NCBI GenBank assembly: GCA_963555705.1
Contig: OY743183.1
Span: forward strand, 30,105,932-30,169,931
DNA length: 64,000 bases
Source: Ligustrum vulgare
Taxonomy: Eukaryota; Streptophyta; Magnoliopsida; Lamiales; Oleaceae
Reading direction: 5' to 3'
A program made the translations under genes and the position numbers. How positions within the stretch are numbered: position 1 is the first letter of the stretch; every line of letters begins with the position of its first letter. Of the stretch, positions 1 through 13,574 are shown in pieces. The notes beneath the pieces are model-generated. The model did no database searches, had not been told where the DNA came from, and saw only the letters and a list, made by a program, of their open reading frames with translations.

Positions 1-484
1 CCTTTAAAAGAGAGACAAGGTTAAATATTCTCTTCAATTCCAAAATATTCACACCAATTTTAAAACCATTTTTGAAAATTATTTTAACACGATTGAAGGA
101 ACCAAGAAATAATAAGATGTCTAAAGAAGAAAACATTAGAAAAAGCATCTTGGTAATCCAAGTAATTGAAACGAGGAGAGAAATATTCACCCTTTGAAAA
201 GTTCTACTTTTTCTCGAGTTAAGGGTATTGTCCCCAGTCTGCAAATGACAACAAAAAGGCAAACTGACATTTTTGAAAAATCGATTTGTTCAGGATATTG
301 TTTATTTTGAGTAGTTTGCACTTATCTTATGATTTCACTCACTCCCTTGGTTTCTTTACTACTTTTTCTCGGAATTTCTCTCTATCTCTTAAGAAATTCC
401 GCATTCTTGTCATATTTCTTCTTAGTAATATGAAAAGTTTCATTTGGACCTGAAGTAGGAATCTCCTTTAGAAAAACCTAACTT
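1..484. repeat. Partial satellite A monomer, followed out of phase by another A
   Basis: This is the last 484 bp of an A-type 655-bp satellite monomer. It aligns without indels to 658-1141 (offset 657 bp). A-type markers are the segment with AAACATTAGAAAAAGC, the GGGTATTGTCCCCAG run and the 3' end CTCCTTTAGAAAAACC. Everywhere else in the window an A end is followed by B; here it is followed directly by another A starting at 485. It has private changes (CTTTAAAAGA at the start, AACACGATTG, TTCCGCATTC) and the ATCGATTTGTTC variant also found in the A units at 8339 and 10957. Confidence 0.95.
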
Positions 485-3400
485 TCATTTTTGAGCTCCT
501 AACAATGTTTTTAGGATTGGGTGAGTCACCAGGATTTTGAACAACAAAAAAGTCACAGCAGAGGATCCATGAGACTTTAAAAAAGAGGATAAATTGGAAT
601 AAAACGTTTTCTTGGGCACATAAAATGGGTTTTCCCTCGTTCGTAAAGTTTTTGAATCCTTGAAAAGAGAGACAAGGTTAAATATTCTCTTCAATTCCAA
701 AATAATCACACCAATTTTAAAACCATTTTTGAAAATTATTTTAACAGGATTGAAGGAACCAAGAAATAATAAGATGTCTAAAGAAGAAAACATTAGAAAA
801 AGCATCTTGGTAATCCAAGTAACTGAAACGAGGAGAGAAATATTCACCCTTTGAAAAGTTCTACTTTTTCTCGAGCTAAGGGTATTGTCCCCAGTCTGCA
901 AATGACAACAAAAAGGCAAACTGACATTTTTGAAAAATCGATATGTTCAGGATATTGTTTATTTTGAGTAGTTTGCACTTATCTAATGATTTCACTCACT
1001 CCCTTGGTTTCTTTACTACTTTTTCTCGAAATTTCTCTCTATCTCTTAAGAAATTCCGGATTCTTGTCATATTTCTTCTTAGTAATATGAAAAGTTTCAT
1101 TTGGACCTGAAGTAGGAATCTCCTTTAGAAAAACCTAACTTTCATTTTTGAGCTCCTAACAATCTTTTTAGGATTTGGAAAGTCACCAGGATTTCGAACA
1201 ACAAAAAAGTCATAGCAGCAGATCCATGAGACTTTAAAAATGAGGATACATGGGAATAAAACGTTTTTTTGAGCACATAAAATGGTTTTTCCCTCGTTCG
1301 TAAAGTTTTTGAATCCTTGAAGAGAGAGACTAGGTAAAATATTCTCTTCAATTCCAAAATATTCACACCAATTTTGAAACCATTTCGAAAAATTATTTTT
1401 ACATGATTGAAGGAACAGGATAAACCAAGAAATAATAAGATATCTAAAGAAGAAAACTAAAAAGCATCTAGGTAATCCAAGTAATTGAAATGAGGAGAGA
1501 AATCTTCACCCTTTGAAAGGTTCATCTTTTTCTCAAAGCTAAGTCCCCAGTCTTCAAATGACAACAAAAAGAAAAACTGACATTTTTGAAAAATTGATAT
1601 GTTGTGGATATTGTTTATTTTGAGTAGGTTGCAGTTATCTTTTGATTTCGCTCCCTTGGTTTCTTTACTACTTTTACTCGGAATTTCTCTCTTTCTCTCA
1701 AGAAGTTCCGGATTCTCTTCATATTTCTTCTTAGTAATATAAAAAGTTTCATTTGGACCTAAAGTAGGAATCTCCTTTCGAAAAAGCTAACTTTCATTTT
1801 TGAGCTCCTAACAATGTTTTTAGGATTGGGTGAGTCACCAGGATTTTGAACAACAAAAAAGTCACAGCAGAGGATCCATGAGACTTTAAAAAAGAGGATA
1901 AATTGGAATAAAACGTTTTCTTGGGCACATAAAATGGGTTTTCCCTCGTTCGTAAAGTTTTTGAATCCTTGAAAAGAGAGACAAGGTTAAATATTCTCTT
2001 CAATTCCAAAATAATCACACCAATTTTAAAACCATTTTTGAAAATTATTTTAACAGGATTGAAGGAACCAAGAAATAATAAGATGTCTAAAGAAGAAAAC
2101 ATTAGAAAAAGCATCTTGGTAATCCAAGTAACTGAAACGAGGAGAGAAATATTCACCCTTTGAAAAGTTCTACTTTTTCTCGAGCTAAGGGTATTGTCCC
2201 CAGTCTGCAAATGACAACAAAAAGGCAAACTGACATTTTTGAAAAATCGATATGTTCAGGATATTGTTTATTTTGAGTAGTTTGCACTTATCTAATGATT
2301 TCACTCACTCCCTTGGTTTCTTTACTACTTTTTCTCGAAATTTCTCTCTATCTCTTAAGAAATTCCGGATTCTTGTCATATTTCTTCTTAGTAATATGAA
2401 AAGTTTCATTTGGACCTGAAGTAGGAATCTCCTTTAGAAAAACCTAACTTTCATTTTTGAGCTCCTAACAATCTTTTTAGGATTTGGAAAGTCACCAGGA
2501 TTTCGAACAACAAAAAAGTCATAGCAGCAGATCCATGAGACTTTAAAAATGAGGATACATGGGAATAAAACGTTTTTTTGAGCACATAAAATGGTTTTTC
2601 CCTCGTTCGTAAAGTTTTTGAATCCTTGAAGAGAGAGACTAGGTAAAATATTCTCTTCAATTCCAAAATATTCACACCAATTTTGAAACCATTTCGAAAA
2701 ATTATTTTTACATGATTGAAGGAACAGGATAAACCAAGAAATAATAAGATATCTAAAGAAGAAAACTAAAAAGCATCTAGGTAATCCAAGTAATTGAAAT
2801 GAGGAGAGAAATCTTCACCCTTTGAAAGGTTCATCTTTTTCTCAAAGCTAAGTCCCCAGTCTTCAAATGACAACAAAAAGAAAAACTGACATTTTTGAAA
2901 AATTGATATGTTGTGGATATTGTTTATTTTGAGTAGGTTGCAGTTATCTTTTGATTTCGCTCCCTTGGTTTCTTTACTACTTTTACTCGGAATTTCTCTC
3001 TTTCTCTCAAGAAGTTCCGGATTCTCTTCATATTTCTTCTTAGTAATATAAAAAGTTTCATTTGGACCTAAAGTAGGAATCTCCTTTCGAAAAAGCTAAC
3101 TTTCATTTTTGAGCTCCTAACAATGTTTTTAGGATTGGGTGAGTCACCAGGATTTTGAACAACAAAAAAGTCACAGCAGAGGATCCATGAGACTTTAAAA
3201 AAGAGGATAAATTGGAATAAAACGTTTTCTTGGGCACATAAAATGGGTTTTCCCTCGTTCGTAAAGTTTTTGAATCCTTGAAAAGAGAGACAAGGTTAAA
3301 TATTCTCTTCAATTCCAAAATAATCACACCAATTTTAAAACCATTTTTGAAAATTATTTTAACAGGATTGAAGGAACCAAGAAATAATAAGATGTCTAAA

Positions 3401-4411
3401 GAAGAAAACATTAGAAAAAGCATCTTGGTAATCCAAGTAACTGAAACGAGGAGAGAAATATTCACCCTTTGAAAAGTTCTACTTTTTCTCGAGCTAAGGG
3501 TATTGTCCCCAGTCTGCAAATGACAACAAAAAGGCAAACTGACATTTTTGAAAAATTGATATGTTCAGGATATTGTTTATTTTGAGTAGTTTGCACTTAT
3601 CTAATGATTTCACTCACTCCCTTGGTTTCTTTACTACTTTTTCTCGAAATTTCTCTCTATCTCTTAAGAAATTCCGGATTCTTGTCATATTTCTTCTTAG
3701 TAATATGAAAAGTTTCATTTGGACCTGAAGTAGGAATCTCCTTTAGAAAAACCTAACTTTCATTTTTGAGCTCCTAACAATCTTTTTAGGATTTGGAAAG
3801 TCACCAGGATTTCGAACAACAAAAAAGTCATAGCAGCAGATCCATGAGACTTTAAAAATGAGGATACACGGGAATAAAACCTTTTTTTGGGCACATAAAA
3901 TGGTTTTTCCCTCGTTCGTAAAGTTTTTGAATCCTTGAAGAGAGAGACTAGGTAAAATATTCTGTTCAATTCCAAAATATTCACACCAATTTTGAAACCA
4001 TTTCGAAAAATTATTTTTACATGATTGAAGGAACAGGATAAACCAAGAAATAATAAGATATCTAAAGAAGAAAACTAAAAAGCATCTAGGTAATCCAAGT
4101 AATTGAAATGAGGAGAGAAATCTTCACCCTTTGAAAGGTTCATCTTTTTCTCAAAGCTAAGTCCCCAGTCTTCAAATGACAACAAAAGGAAAAACTGACA
4201 TTTTTGAAAAATTGATATGTTGTGGATATTGTTTATTTTGAGTAGGTTGCAGTTATCTTTTGATTTCGCTCCCTTGGTTTCTTTACTACTTTTACTCGGA
4301 ATTTCTCTCTTTCTCTCAAGAAGTTCCGGATTCTCTTCATATTTCTTCTTAGTAATATAAAAAGTTTCATTTGGACCTAAAGTAGGAATCTCCTTTCGAA
4401 AAAGCTAACTT
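485..4411. repeat. Satellite AB dimers 1-3 (two apparently identical, third transitional)
   Basis: Three 1309-bp AB dimers start at 485, 1794 and 3103; B monomers start at 1142, 2451 and 3760. The first two look identical by eye along their whole length. Private markers of their A units are AACAATGTTTTT, CCAAAATAATCACACC, AAAATGGGTTTTCC and ATCTAATGATTTC. B units 1 and 2 have ACGTTTTTTTGAGCAC. The third A keeps these markers up to about 3540, but its B carries the markers of the next block (ATACACGGG, AACCTTTTTTTGGGC). The switch of subtype therefore lies between about 3540 and 3870. Confidence 0.95.
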
Positions 4412-7400
4412 TCATTTTTGAGCTCCTAACAATCTTTTTAGGATTGGGTGAGTCACCAGGATTTTGAACAACAAAAAAGTCACAGCAGAGGATCCATGAG
4501 ACTTTAAAAAAGAGGATAAATTGGAATAAAACGTTTTCTTGGGCACATAAAATGGTTTTTCCCTCGTTCGTAAAGTTTTTGAATCCTTGAAAAGAGAGAC
4601 AAGGTTAAATATTCTCTTCAATTCCAAAATATTCACACCAATTTTAAAACCATTTTTGAAAATTATTTTAACAGGATTGAAGGAACCAAGAAATAATAAG
4701 ATGTCTAAAGAAGAAAACATTAGAAAAAGCATCTTGGTAATCCAAGTAACTGAAACGAGGAGAGAAATATTCACCCTTTGAAAAGTTCTACTTTTTCTCG
4801 AGCTAAGGGTATTGTCCCCAGTCTGCAAATGACAACAAAAAGGCAAACTGACATTTTTGAAAAATCGATATGTTCAGGATATTGTTTATTTTGAGTAGTT
4901 TGCACTTATCTTATGATTTCACTCACTCCCTTGGTTTCTTTACTACTTTTTCTCGGAATTTCTCTCTATCTCTTAAGAAATTCCGGATTCTTGTCATATT
5001 TCTTCTTAGTAATATGAAAAGTTTCATTTGGACCTGAAGTAGGAATCTCCTTTAGAAAAATCTAACTTTCATTTTTGAGCTCCTAACAATCTTTTTAGGA
5101 TTTGGAAAGTCACCAGGATTTCGAACAACAAAAAAGTCATAGCATCAGATCCATGAGACTTTAAAAATGAGGATACACGGGAATAAAACCTTTTTTTGGG
5201 CACATAAAATGGTTTTTCCCTCGTTCGTAAAGTTTTTGAATCCTTGAAGAGAGAGACTAGGTAAAATATTCTCTTCAATTCCAAAATATTCACACCAATT
5301 TTGAAACCATTTCGGAAAATTATTTTTACATGATTGAAGGAACAAGATAAACCAAGAAATAATAAGATATCTAAAGAAGAAAACTAAAAAGCATCTAGGT
5401 AATCCAAGTAATTGAAATGAGGAGAGAAATCTTCACCCTTTGAAAGGTTCATCTTTTTCTAAAAGCTAAGTCCCCAGTCTTCAAATGACAACAAAAGGAA
5501 AAACTGACATTTTTGAAAAATTGATATGTTGTGGATATTGTTTATTTTGAGTAGGTTGCAGTTATCTTTTGATTTCGCTCCCTTGGTTTCTTTACTACTT
5601 TTACTCGGAATTTCTCTCTTTCTCTCAAGAAGTTCCGGATTCTCTTCATATTTCTTCTTAGTAATATAAAAAGTTTCATTTGGACCTAAAGTAGGAATCT
5701 CCTTTCGAAAAAGCTAACTTTCATTTTTGAGCTCCTAACAATCTTTTTAGGATTGGGTGAGTCACCAGGATTTTGAACAACAAAAAAGTCACAGCAGAGG
5801 ATCCATGAGACTTTAAAAAAGAGGATAAATTGGAATAAAACGTTTTCTTGGGCACATAAAATGGTTTTTCCCTCGTTCGTAAAGTTTTTGAATCCTTGAA
5901 AAGAGAGACAAGGTTAAATATTCTCTTCAATTCCAAAATATTCACACCAATTTTAAAACCATTTTTGAAAATTATTTTAACAGGATTGAAGGAACCAAGA
6001 AATAATAAGATGTCTAAAGAAGAAAACATTAGAAAAAGCATCTTGGTAATCCAAGTAACTGAAACGAGGAGAGAAATATTCACCCTTTGAAAAGTTCTAC
6101 TTTTTCTCGAGCTAAGGGTATTGTCCCCAGTCTGCAAATGACAACAAAAAGGCAAACTGACATTTTTGAAAAATCGATATGTTCAGGATATTGTTTATTT
6201 TGAGTAGTTTGCACTTATCTTATGATTTCACTCACTCCCTTGGTTTCTTTACTACTTTTTCTCGGAATTTCTCTCTATCTCTTAAGAAATTCCGGATTCT
6301 TGTCATATTTCTTCTTAGTAATATGAAAAGTTTCATTTGGACCTGAAGTAGGAATCTCCTTTAGAAAAATCTAACTTTCATTTTTGAGCTCCTAACAATC
6401 TTTTTAGGATTTGGAAAGTCACCAGGATTTCGAACAACAAAAAAGTCATAGCATCAGATCCATGAGACTTTAAAAATGAGGATACACGGGAATAAAACCT
6501 TTTTTTGGGCACATAAAATGGTTTTTCCCTCGTTCGTAAAGTTTTTGAATCCTTGAAGAGAGAGACTAGGTAAAATATTCTGTTCAATTCCAAAATATTC
6601 ACACCAATTTTGAAACCATTTCGGAAAATTATTTTTACATGATTGAAGGAACAAGATAAACCAAGAAATAATAAGATATCTAAAGAAGAAAACTAAAAAG
6701 CATCTAGGTAATCCAAGTAATTGAAATGAGGAGAGAAATCTTCACCCTTTGAAAGGTTCATCTTTTTCTAAAAGCTAAGTCCCCAGTCTTCAAATGACAA
6801 CAAAAGGAAAAACTGACATTTTTGAAAAATTGATATGTTGTGGATATTGTTTATTTTGAGTAGGTTGCAGTTATCTTTTGATTTCGCTCCCTTGGTTTCT
6901 TTACTACTTTTACTCGGAATTTCTCTCTTTCTCTCAAGAAGTTCCGGATTCTCTTCATATTTCTTCTTAGTAATATAAAAAGTTTCATTTGGACCTAAAG
7001 TAGGAATCTCCTTTCGAAAAAGCTAACTTTCATTTTTGAGCTCCTAACAATCTTTTTAGGATTGGGTGAGTCACCAGGATTTTGAACAACAAAAAAGTCA
7101 CAGCAGAGGATCCATGAGACTTTAAAAAAGAGGATAAATTGGAATAAAACGTTTTCTTGGGCACATAAAATGGTTTTTCCCTCGTTCGTAAAGTTTTTGA
7201 ATCCTTGAAAAGAGAGACAAGGTTAAATATTCTCTTCAATTCCAAAATATTCACACCAATTTTAAAACCATTTTTGAAAATTATTTTAACAGGATTGAAG
7301 GAACCAAGAAATAATAAGATGTCTAAAGAAGAAAACATTAGAAAAAGCATCTTGGTAATCCAAGTAACTGAAACGAGGAGAGAAATATTCACCCTTTGAA

Positions 7401-8338
7401 AAGTTCTACTTTTTCTCGAGCTAAGGGTATTGTCCCCAGTCTGCAAATGACAACAAAAAGGCAAACTGACATTTTTGAAAAATCGATATGTTCAGGATAT
7501 TGTTTATTTTGAGTAGTTTACACTTATCTTATGATTTCACTCACTCCCTTGGTTTCTTTACTACTTTTTCTCGGAATTTCTCTCTATCTCTTAAGAAATT
7601 CCGGATTCTTGTCATATTTCTTCTTAGTAATATGAAAAGTTTCATTTGGACCTGAAGTAGGAATCTCCTTTAGAAAAATCTAACTTTCATTTTTGAGCTC
7701 CTAACAATCTTTTTAGGATTTGGAAAGTCACCAGGATTTCGAACAACAAAAAAGTCATAGCATCAGATCCATGAGACTTTAAAAATGAGGATACACGGGA
7801 ATAAAACCTTTTTTTGGGCACATAAAATGGTTTTTCCCTCGTTCGTAAAGTTTTTGAATCCTTGAAGAGAGAGACTAGGTAAAATATTCTGTTCAATTCC
7901 AAAATATTCACACCAATTTTGAAACCATTTCGGAAAATTATTTTTACATGATTGAAGGAACAAGATAAACCAAGAAATAATAAGATATCTAAAGAAGAAA
8001 ACTAAAAAGCATCTAGGTAATCCAAGTAATTGAAATGAGGAGAGAAATCTTCACCCTTTGAAAGGTTCATCTTTTTCTAAAAGCTAAGTCCCCAGTCTTC
8101 AAATGACAACAAAAGGAAAAACTGACATTTTTGAAAAATTGATATGTTGTGGATATTGTTTATTTTGAGTAGGTTGCAGTTATCTTTTGATTTCGCTCCC
8201 TTGGTTTCTTTACTACTTTTACTCGGAATTTCTCTCTTTCTCTCAAGAAGTTCCGGATTCTCTTCATATTTCTTCTTAGTAATATAAAAAGTTTCATTTG
8301 GACCTAAAGTAGGAATCTCCTTTCGAAAAAGCTAACTT
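4412..8338. repeat. Satellite AB dimers 4-6 (B subtype with GCATCAGATCC)
   Basis: Three 1309-bp dimers start at 4412, 5721 and 7030, with B at 5069, 6378 and 7687. Shared private markers in B are CATAGCATCAGATCC, GGAACAAGATAAACC and TTTTTCTAAAAGC; the A units end in GAAAAATCTAAC. The last two B units share TTCTGTTCAATTCC, which the first lacks, so the last two are the closer pair. Local duplication of single dimers is the simplest explanation. Confidence 0.95.
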
Positions 8339-11300
8339 TCATTTTTGAGCTCCTAACAATCTTTTTAGGATTGGGTGAGTCACCAGGATTTTGAACAACA
8401 AAAAAGTCACAGCAGAGGATCCATGAGACTTTAAAAAAGAGGATAAATTGGAATAAAACGTTTTCTTGGGCACATAAAATGGTTTTTCCCTCGTTCGTAA
8501 AGTTTTTGAATCCTTGAAAAGAGAGACAAGGTTAAATATTCTCTTCAATTCCAAAATATTCACACCAATTTTAAAACCATTTTTGAAAATTATTTTAACA
8601 GGATTGAAGGAACCAAGAAATAATAAGATGTCTAAAGAAGAAAACATTAGAAAAAGCATCTTGGTAATCCAAGTAACTGAAACGAGGAGAGAAATATTCA
8701 CCCTTTCAAAAGTTCTACTTTTTCTCGAGCTAAGGGTATTGTCCCCAGTCTGCAAATGACAACAAAAAGGCAAACTGACATTTTTGAAAAATCGATTTGT
8801 TCAGGATATTGTTTATTTTGAGTAGTTTGCACTTATCTTATGATTTCACTCACTCCCTTGGTTTATTTACTACTTTTTCTCGGAATTTCTCTCTATCTCT
8901 TAAGAAATTCCGGATTCTTGTCATATTTCTTCTTAGTAATATGAAAAGTTTCATTTGGACCTGAAGTAGGAATCTCCTTTAGAAAAACCTAACTTTCATT
9001 TTTGAGCTCCTAACAATCTTTTTAGGATTTGGAAAGTCACCAGGATTTCGAACAACAAAAAAGTCATAGCAGCAGATCCATGAGACTTTAAAAATAAGGA
9101 TACATGGGAATAAAACGTTTTCTTGGGCACATAAAATGGTTTTTCCCTCGTTCGTAAAGTTTTTGATTCCTTGAAGAGAGAGACTAGGTAAAATATTCTC
9201 TTCAATTCCAAAATATTCACACCAATTTTGAAACCATTTCGGAAAATTATTTTTACATGATTGAAGGAACAGGATAAACCAAGAAATAATAAGATATCTA
9301 AAGAAGAAAACTAAAAAGCATCTAGGTAATCCAAGTAATTGAAATGAGGAGAGAAATCTTCACCCTTTGAAAGGTTCATCTTTTTCTCAAAGCTAAGTCC
9401 CCAGTCTTCAAATGACAACAAAAAGAAAAACTGACATTTTTGAAAAATTGATATGTTGTGGATATTGTTTATTTTGAGTAGGTTGCAGTTATCTTTTGAT
9501 TTCGCTCCCTTGGTTTCTTTACTACTTTTACTCGGAATTTCTCTCTTTCTCTCAAGAAGTTCCGGATTTTCTTCATATTTCTTCTTAGTAATATAAAAAG
9601 TTTCATTTGGACCTAAAGTAGGAATCTCCTTTCGAAAAAGCTAACTTTCATTTTTGAGCCCCTAACAATCTTTTTAGGATTGGGTGAGTCACCAGGATTT
9701 TGAACAACAAAAAAGTCACAGCAGAGGATCCATGAGACTTTAAAAAAGAGGATAAATTGGAATAAAACGTTTTCTTGGGCACATAAAATGGTTTTTCCCT
9801 CGTTCGTAAAGTTTTTGAATCCTTGAAAAGAGAGACAAGGTTAAATATTCTCTTCAATTCCAAAATATTCACACCAATTTTAAAACCATTTTTGAAAATT
9901 ATTTTAACAGGATTGAAGGAACCAAGAAATAATAAGATGTCTAAAGAAGAAAACATTAGAAAAAGCATCTTGGTAATCCAAGTAACTGAAACGAGGAGAG
10001 AAATATTCACCCTTTGAAAAGTTCTACTTTTTCTCGAGCTAAGGGTATTGTCCCCAGTCTGCAAATGACAACAAAAAGGCAAACTGACATTTTTGAAAAA
10101 TCGATATGTTCAGGATATTGTTTATTTTGAGTAGTTTGCACTTATCTTATGATTTCACTCACTCCCTTGGTTTCTTTACTACTTTTTCTCGGAATTTCTC
10201 TCTATCTCTTAAGAAATTCCGGATTCTTGTCATATTTCTTCTTAGTAATATGAAAAGTTTCATTTGGACCTGAAGTAGGAATCTCCTTTAGAAAAATCTA
10301 ACTTTCATTTTTGAGCTCCTAACAATCTTTTTAGGATTTGGAAAGTCACCAGGATTTCGAACAACAAAAAAGTCATAGCAGCAGATCCATGAGACTTTAA
10401 AAATGAGGATACATGGGAATAAAACCTTTTTTTGGGCACATAAAATGGTTTTTCCCTCGTTCGTAAAGTTTTTGAATCCTTGAACAGAGAGACTAGGTAA
10501 AATATTCTGTTCAATTCCAAAATATTCACACCAATTTTGAAACCATTTCGGAAAATTATTTTTACATGATTGAAGGAACAGGATAAACCAAGAAATAATA
10601 AGATATCTAAAGAAGAAAACTAAAAAGCATCTAGGTAATCCAAGTAATTGAAATGAGGAGAGAAATCTTCACCCTTTGAAAGGTTCATCTTTTTCTAAAA
10701 GCTAAGTCCCCAGTCTTCAAATGACAACAAAAGGAAAAACTGGCATTTTTGAAAAATTGATATGTTGTGGATATTGTTTATTTTCAGTAGGTTGCAGTTA
10801 TCTTTTGATTTCGCTCCCTTGGTTTCTTTACTACTTTTACTCGGAATTTCTCTCTTTCTCTCAAGAAGTTCCGGATTCTCTTCATATTTCTTCTTAGTAA
10901 TATAAAAAGTTTCATTTGGACCTAAAGTAGGAATCTCCTTTCGAAAAAGCTAACTTTCATTTTTGAGCTCCTAACAATCTTTTTAGGATTGGGTGAGTCA
11001 CCAGGATTTTGAACAACAAAAAAGTCACAGCAGAGGATCCATGAGACTTTAAAAAAGAGGATAAATTGGAATAAAACGTTTTCTTGGGCACATAAAATGG
11101 TTTTTCCCTCGTTCGTAAAGTTTTTGAATCCTTGAAAAGAGAGACAAGGTTAAATATTCTCTTCAATTCCAAAATATTCACACCAATTTTAAAACCATTT
11201 TTGAAAATTATTTTAACAGGATTGAAGGAACCAAGAAATAATAAGATGTCTAAAGAAGAAAACATTAGAAAAAGCATCTTGGTAATCCAAGTAACTGAAA

Positions 11301-13574
11301 CGAGGAGAGAAATATTCACCCTTTGAAAAGTTCTACTTTTTCTCGAGCTAAGGGTATTGTCCCCAGTCTGCAAATGACAACAAAAAGGCAAACTGACATT
11401 TTTGAAAAATCGATTTGTTCAGGATATTGTTTATTTTGAGTAGTTTGCACTTATCTTATGATTTCACTCACTCCCTTGGTTTATTTACTACTTTTTCTCG
11501 GAATTTCTCTCTATCTCTTAAGAAATTCCGGATTCTTGTCATATTTCTTCTTAGTAATATGAAAAGTTTCATTTGGACCTGAAGTAGGAATCTCCTTTAG
11601 AAAAACCTAACTTTCATTTTTGAGCTCCTAACAATCTTTTTAGGATTTGGAAAGTCACCAGGATTTCGAACAACAAAAAAGTCATAGCAGCAGATCCATG
11701 AGACTTTAAAAATAAGGATACATGGGAATAAAACGTTTTCTTGGGCACATAAAATGGTTTTTCCCTCGTTCGTAAAGTTTTTGATTCCTTGAAGAGAGAG
11801 ACTAGGTAAAATATTCTCTTCAATTCCAAAATATTCACACCAATTTTGAAACCATTTCGGAAAATTATTTTTACATGATTGAAGGAACAGGATAAACCAA
11901 GAAATAATAAGATATCTAAAGAAGAAAACTAAAAAGCATCTAGGTAATCCAAGTAATTGAAATGAGGAGAGAAATCTTCACCCTTTGAAAGGTTCATCTT
12001 TTTATCAAAGCTAAGTCCCCAGTCTTCAAATGACAACAAAAAGAAAAACTGACATTTTTGAAAAATTGATATGTTGTGGATATTGTTTATTTTGAGTAGG
12101 TTGCAGTTATCTTTTGATTTCGCTCCCTTGGTTTCTTTACTACTTTTACTCGGAATTTCTCTCTTTCTCTCAAGAAGTTCCGGATTTTCTTCATATTTCT
12201 TCTTAGTAATATAAAAAGTTTCATTTGGACCTAAAGTAGGAATCTCCTTTCGAAAAAGCTAACTTTCATTTTTGAGCTGCTAACAATCTTTTTAGGATTG
12301 GGTGAGTCACCAGGATTTTGAACAACAAAAAAGTCACAGCAGAGGATCCATGAGACTTTAAAAAAGAGGATAAATTGGAATAAAACGTTTTCTTGGGCAC
12401 ATAAAATGGTTTTTCCCTCGTTCGTAAAGTTTTTGAATCCTTGAAAAGAGAGACAAGGTTAAATATTCTCTTCAATTCCAAAATATTCACACCAATTTTA
12501 AAACCATTTTTGAAAATTATTTTAACAGGATTGAAGGAACCAAGAAATAATAAGATGTCTAAAGAAGAAAACATTAGAAAAAGCATCTTGGTAATCCAAG
12601 TAACTGAAACGAGGAGAGAAATATTCACCCTTTGAAAAGTTCTACTTTTTCTCGAGCTAAGGGTATTGTCCCCAGTCTGCAAATGACAACAAAAAGGCAA
12701 ACTGACATTTTTGAAAAATCGATATGTTCAGGATATTGTTTATTTTGAGTAGTTTGCACTTATCTTATGATTTCACTCACTCCCTTGGTTTCTTTACTAC
12801 TTTTTCTCGGAATTTCTCTCTATCTCTTAAGAAATTCCGGATTCTTGTCATATTTCTTCTTAGTAATATGAAAAGTTTCATTTGGACCTGAAGTACGAAT
12901 CTCCTTTAGAAAAATCTAACTTTCATTTTTGAGCTCCTAACAATCTTTTTAGGATTTGGAAAGTCACCAGGATTTCGAACAACAAAAAAGTCATAGCAGC
13001 AGATCCATGAGACTTTAAAAATGAGGATACATGGGAATAAAACCTTTTTTTGGGCACATAAAATGGTTTTTCCCTCGTTCGTAAAGTTTTTGAATCCTTG
13101 AAGAGAGAGACTAGGTAAAATATTCTCTTCAATTCCAAAATATTCACACCAATTTTGAAACCATTTCGGAAAATTATTTTTACATGATTGAAGGAACAGG
13201 ATAAACCAAGAAATAATAAGATATCTAAAGAAGAAAACTAAAAAGCATCTAGGTAATCCAAGTAATTGAAATGAGGAGAGAAATCTTCACCCTTTGAAAG
13301 GTTCATCTTTTTCTCAAAGCTAAGTCCCCAGTCTTCAAATGACAACAAAAGGAAAAACTGACATTTTTGAAAAATTGATATGTTGTGGATATTGTTTATT
13401 TTGAGTAGGTTGCAGTTATCTTTTGATTTCGCTCCCTTGGTTTCTTTACTACTTTTACTCGGAATTTCTCTCTTTCTCTCAAGAAGTTCCGAATTCTCTT
13501 CATATTTCTTCTTAGTAATATAAAAAGTTTCATTTGGACCTAAAGTAGGAATCTCCTTTCGAAAAAGCTAACTT
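8339..13574. repeat. Satellite AB dimers 7-10, two alternating dimer subtypes
   Basis: Four 1309-bp dimers start at 8339, 9648, 10957 and 12266. The first and third share ATCGATTTGTTC and GGTTTATTTACTAC in A, and AAAATAAGGATAC plus TTTTTGATTCC in B. The second and fourth share the ordinary A together with GAAAAATCTAAC and a B with AACCTTTTTTTGGGC. This gives a two-dimer (2618 bp) alternation. The fourth (12266, called J here) carries GAGCTGCTAAC at its start and AAGTACGAATC at the A end, a marker that returns at 18806 and 20116. Confidence 0.93.

Noticed and set aside
485..919. 144-codon minus-strand open frame in each A monomer, and 64- or 81-codon plus-strand frames, as protein genes
   Set aside because: They recur because the satellite is tandemly copied; they overlap each other on opposite strands, have no recognisable domain, and are broken by simple variants in the K subtype and at 33918.
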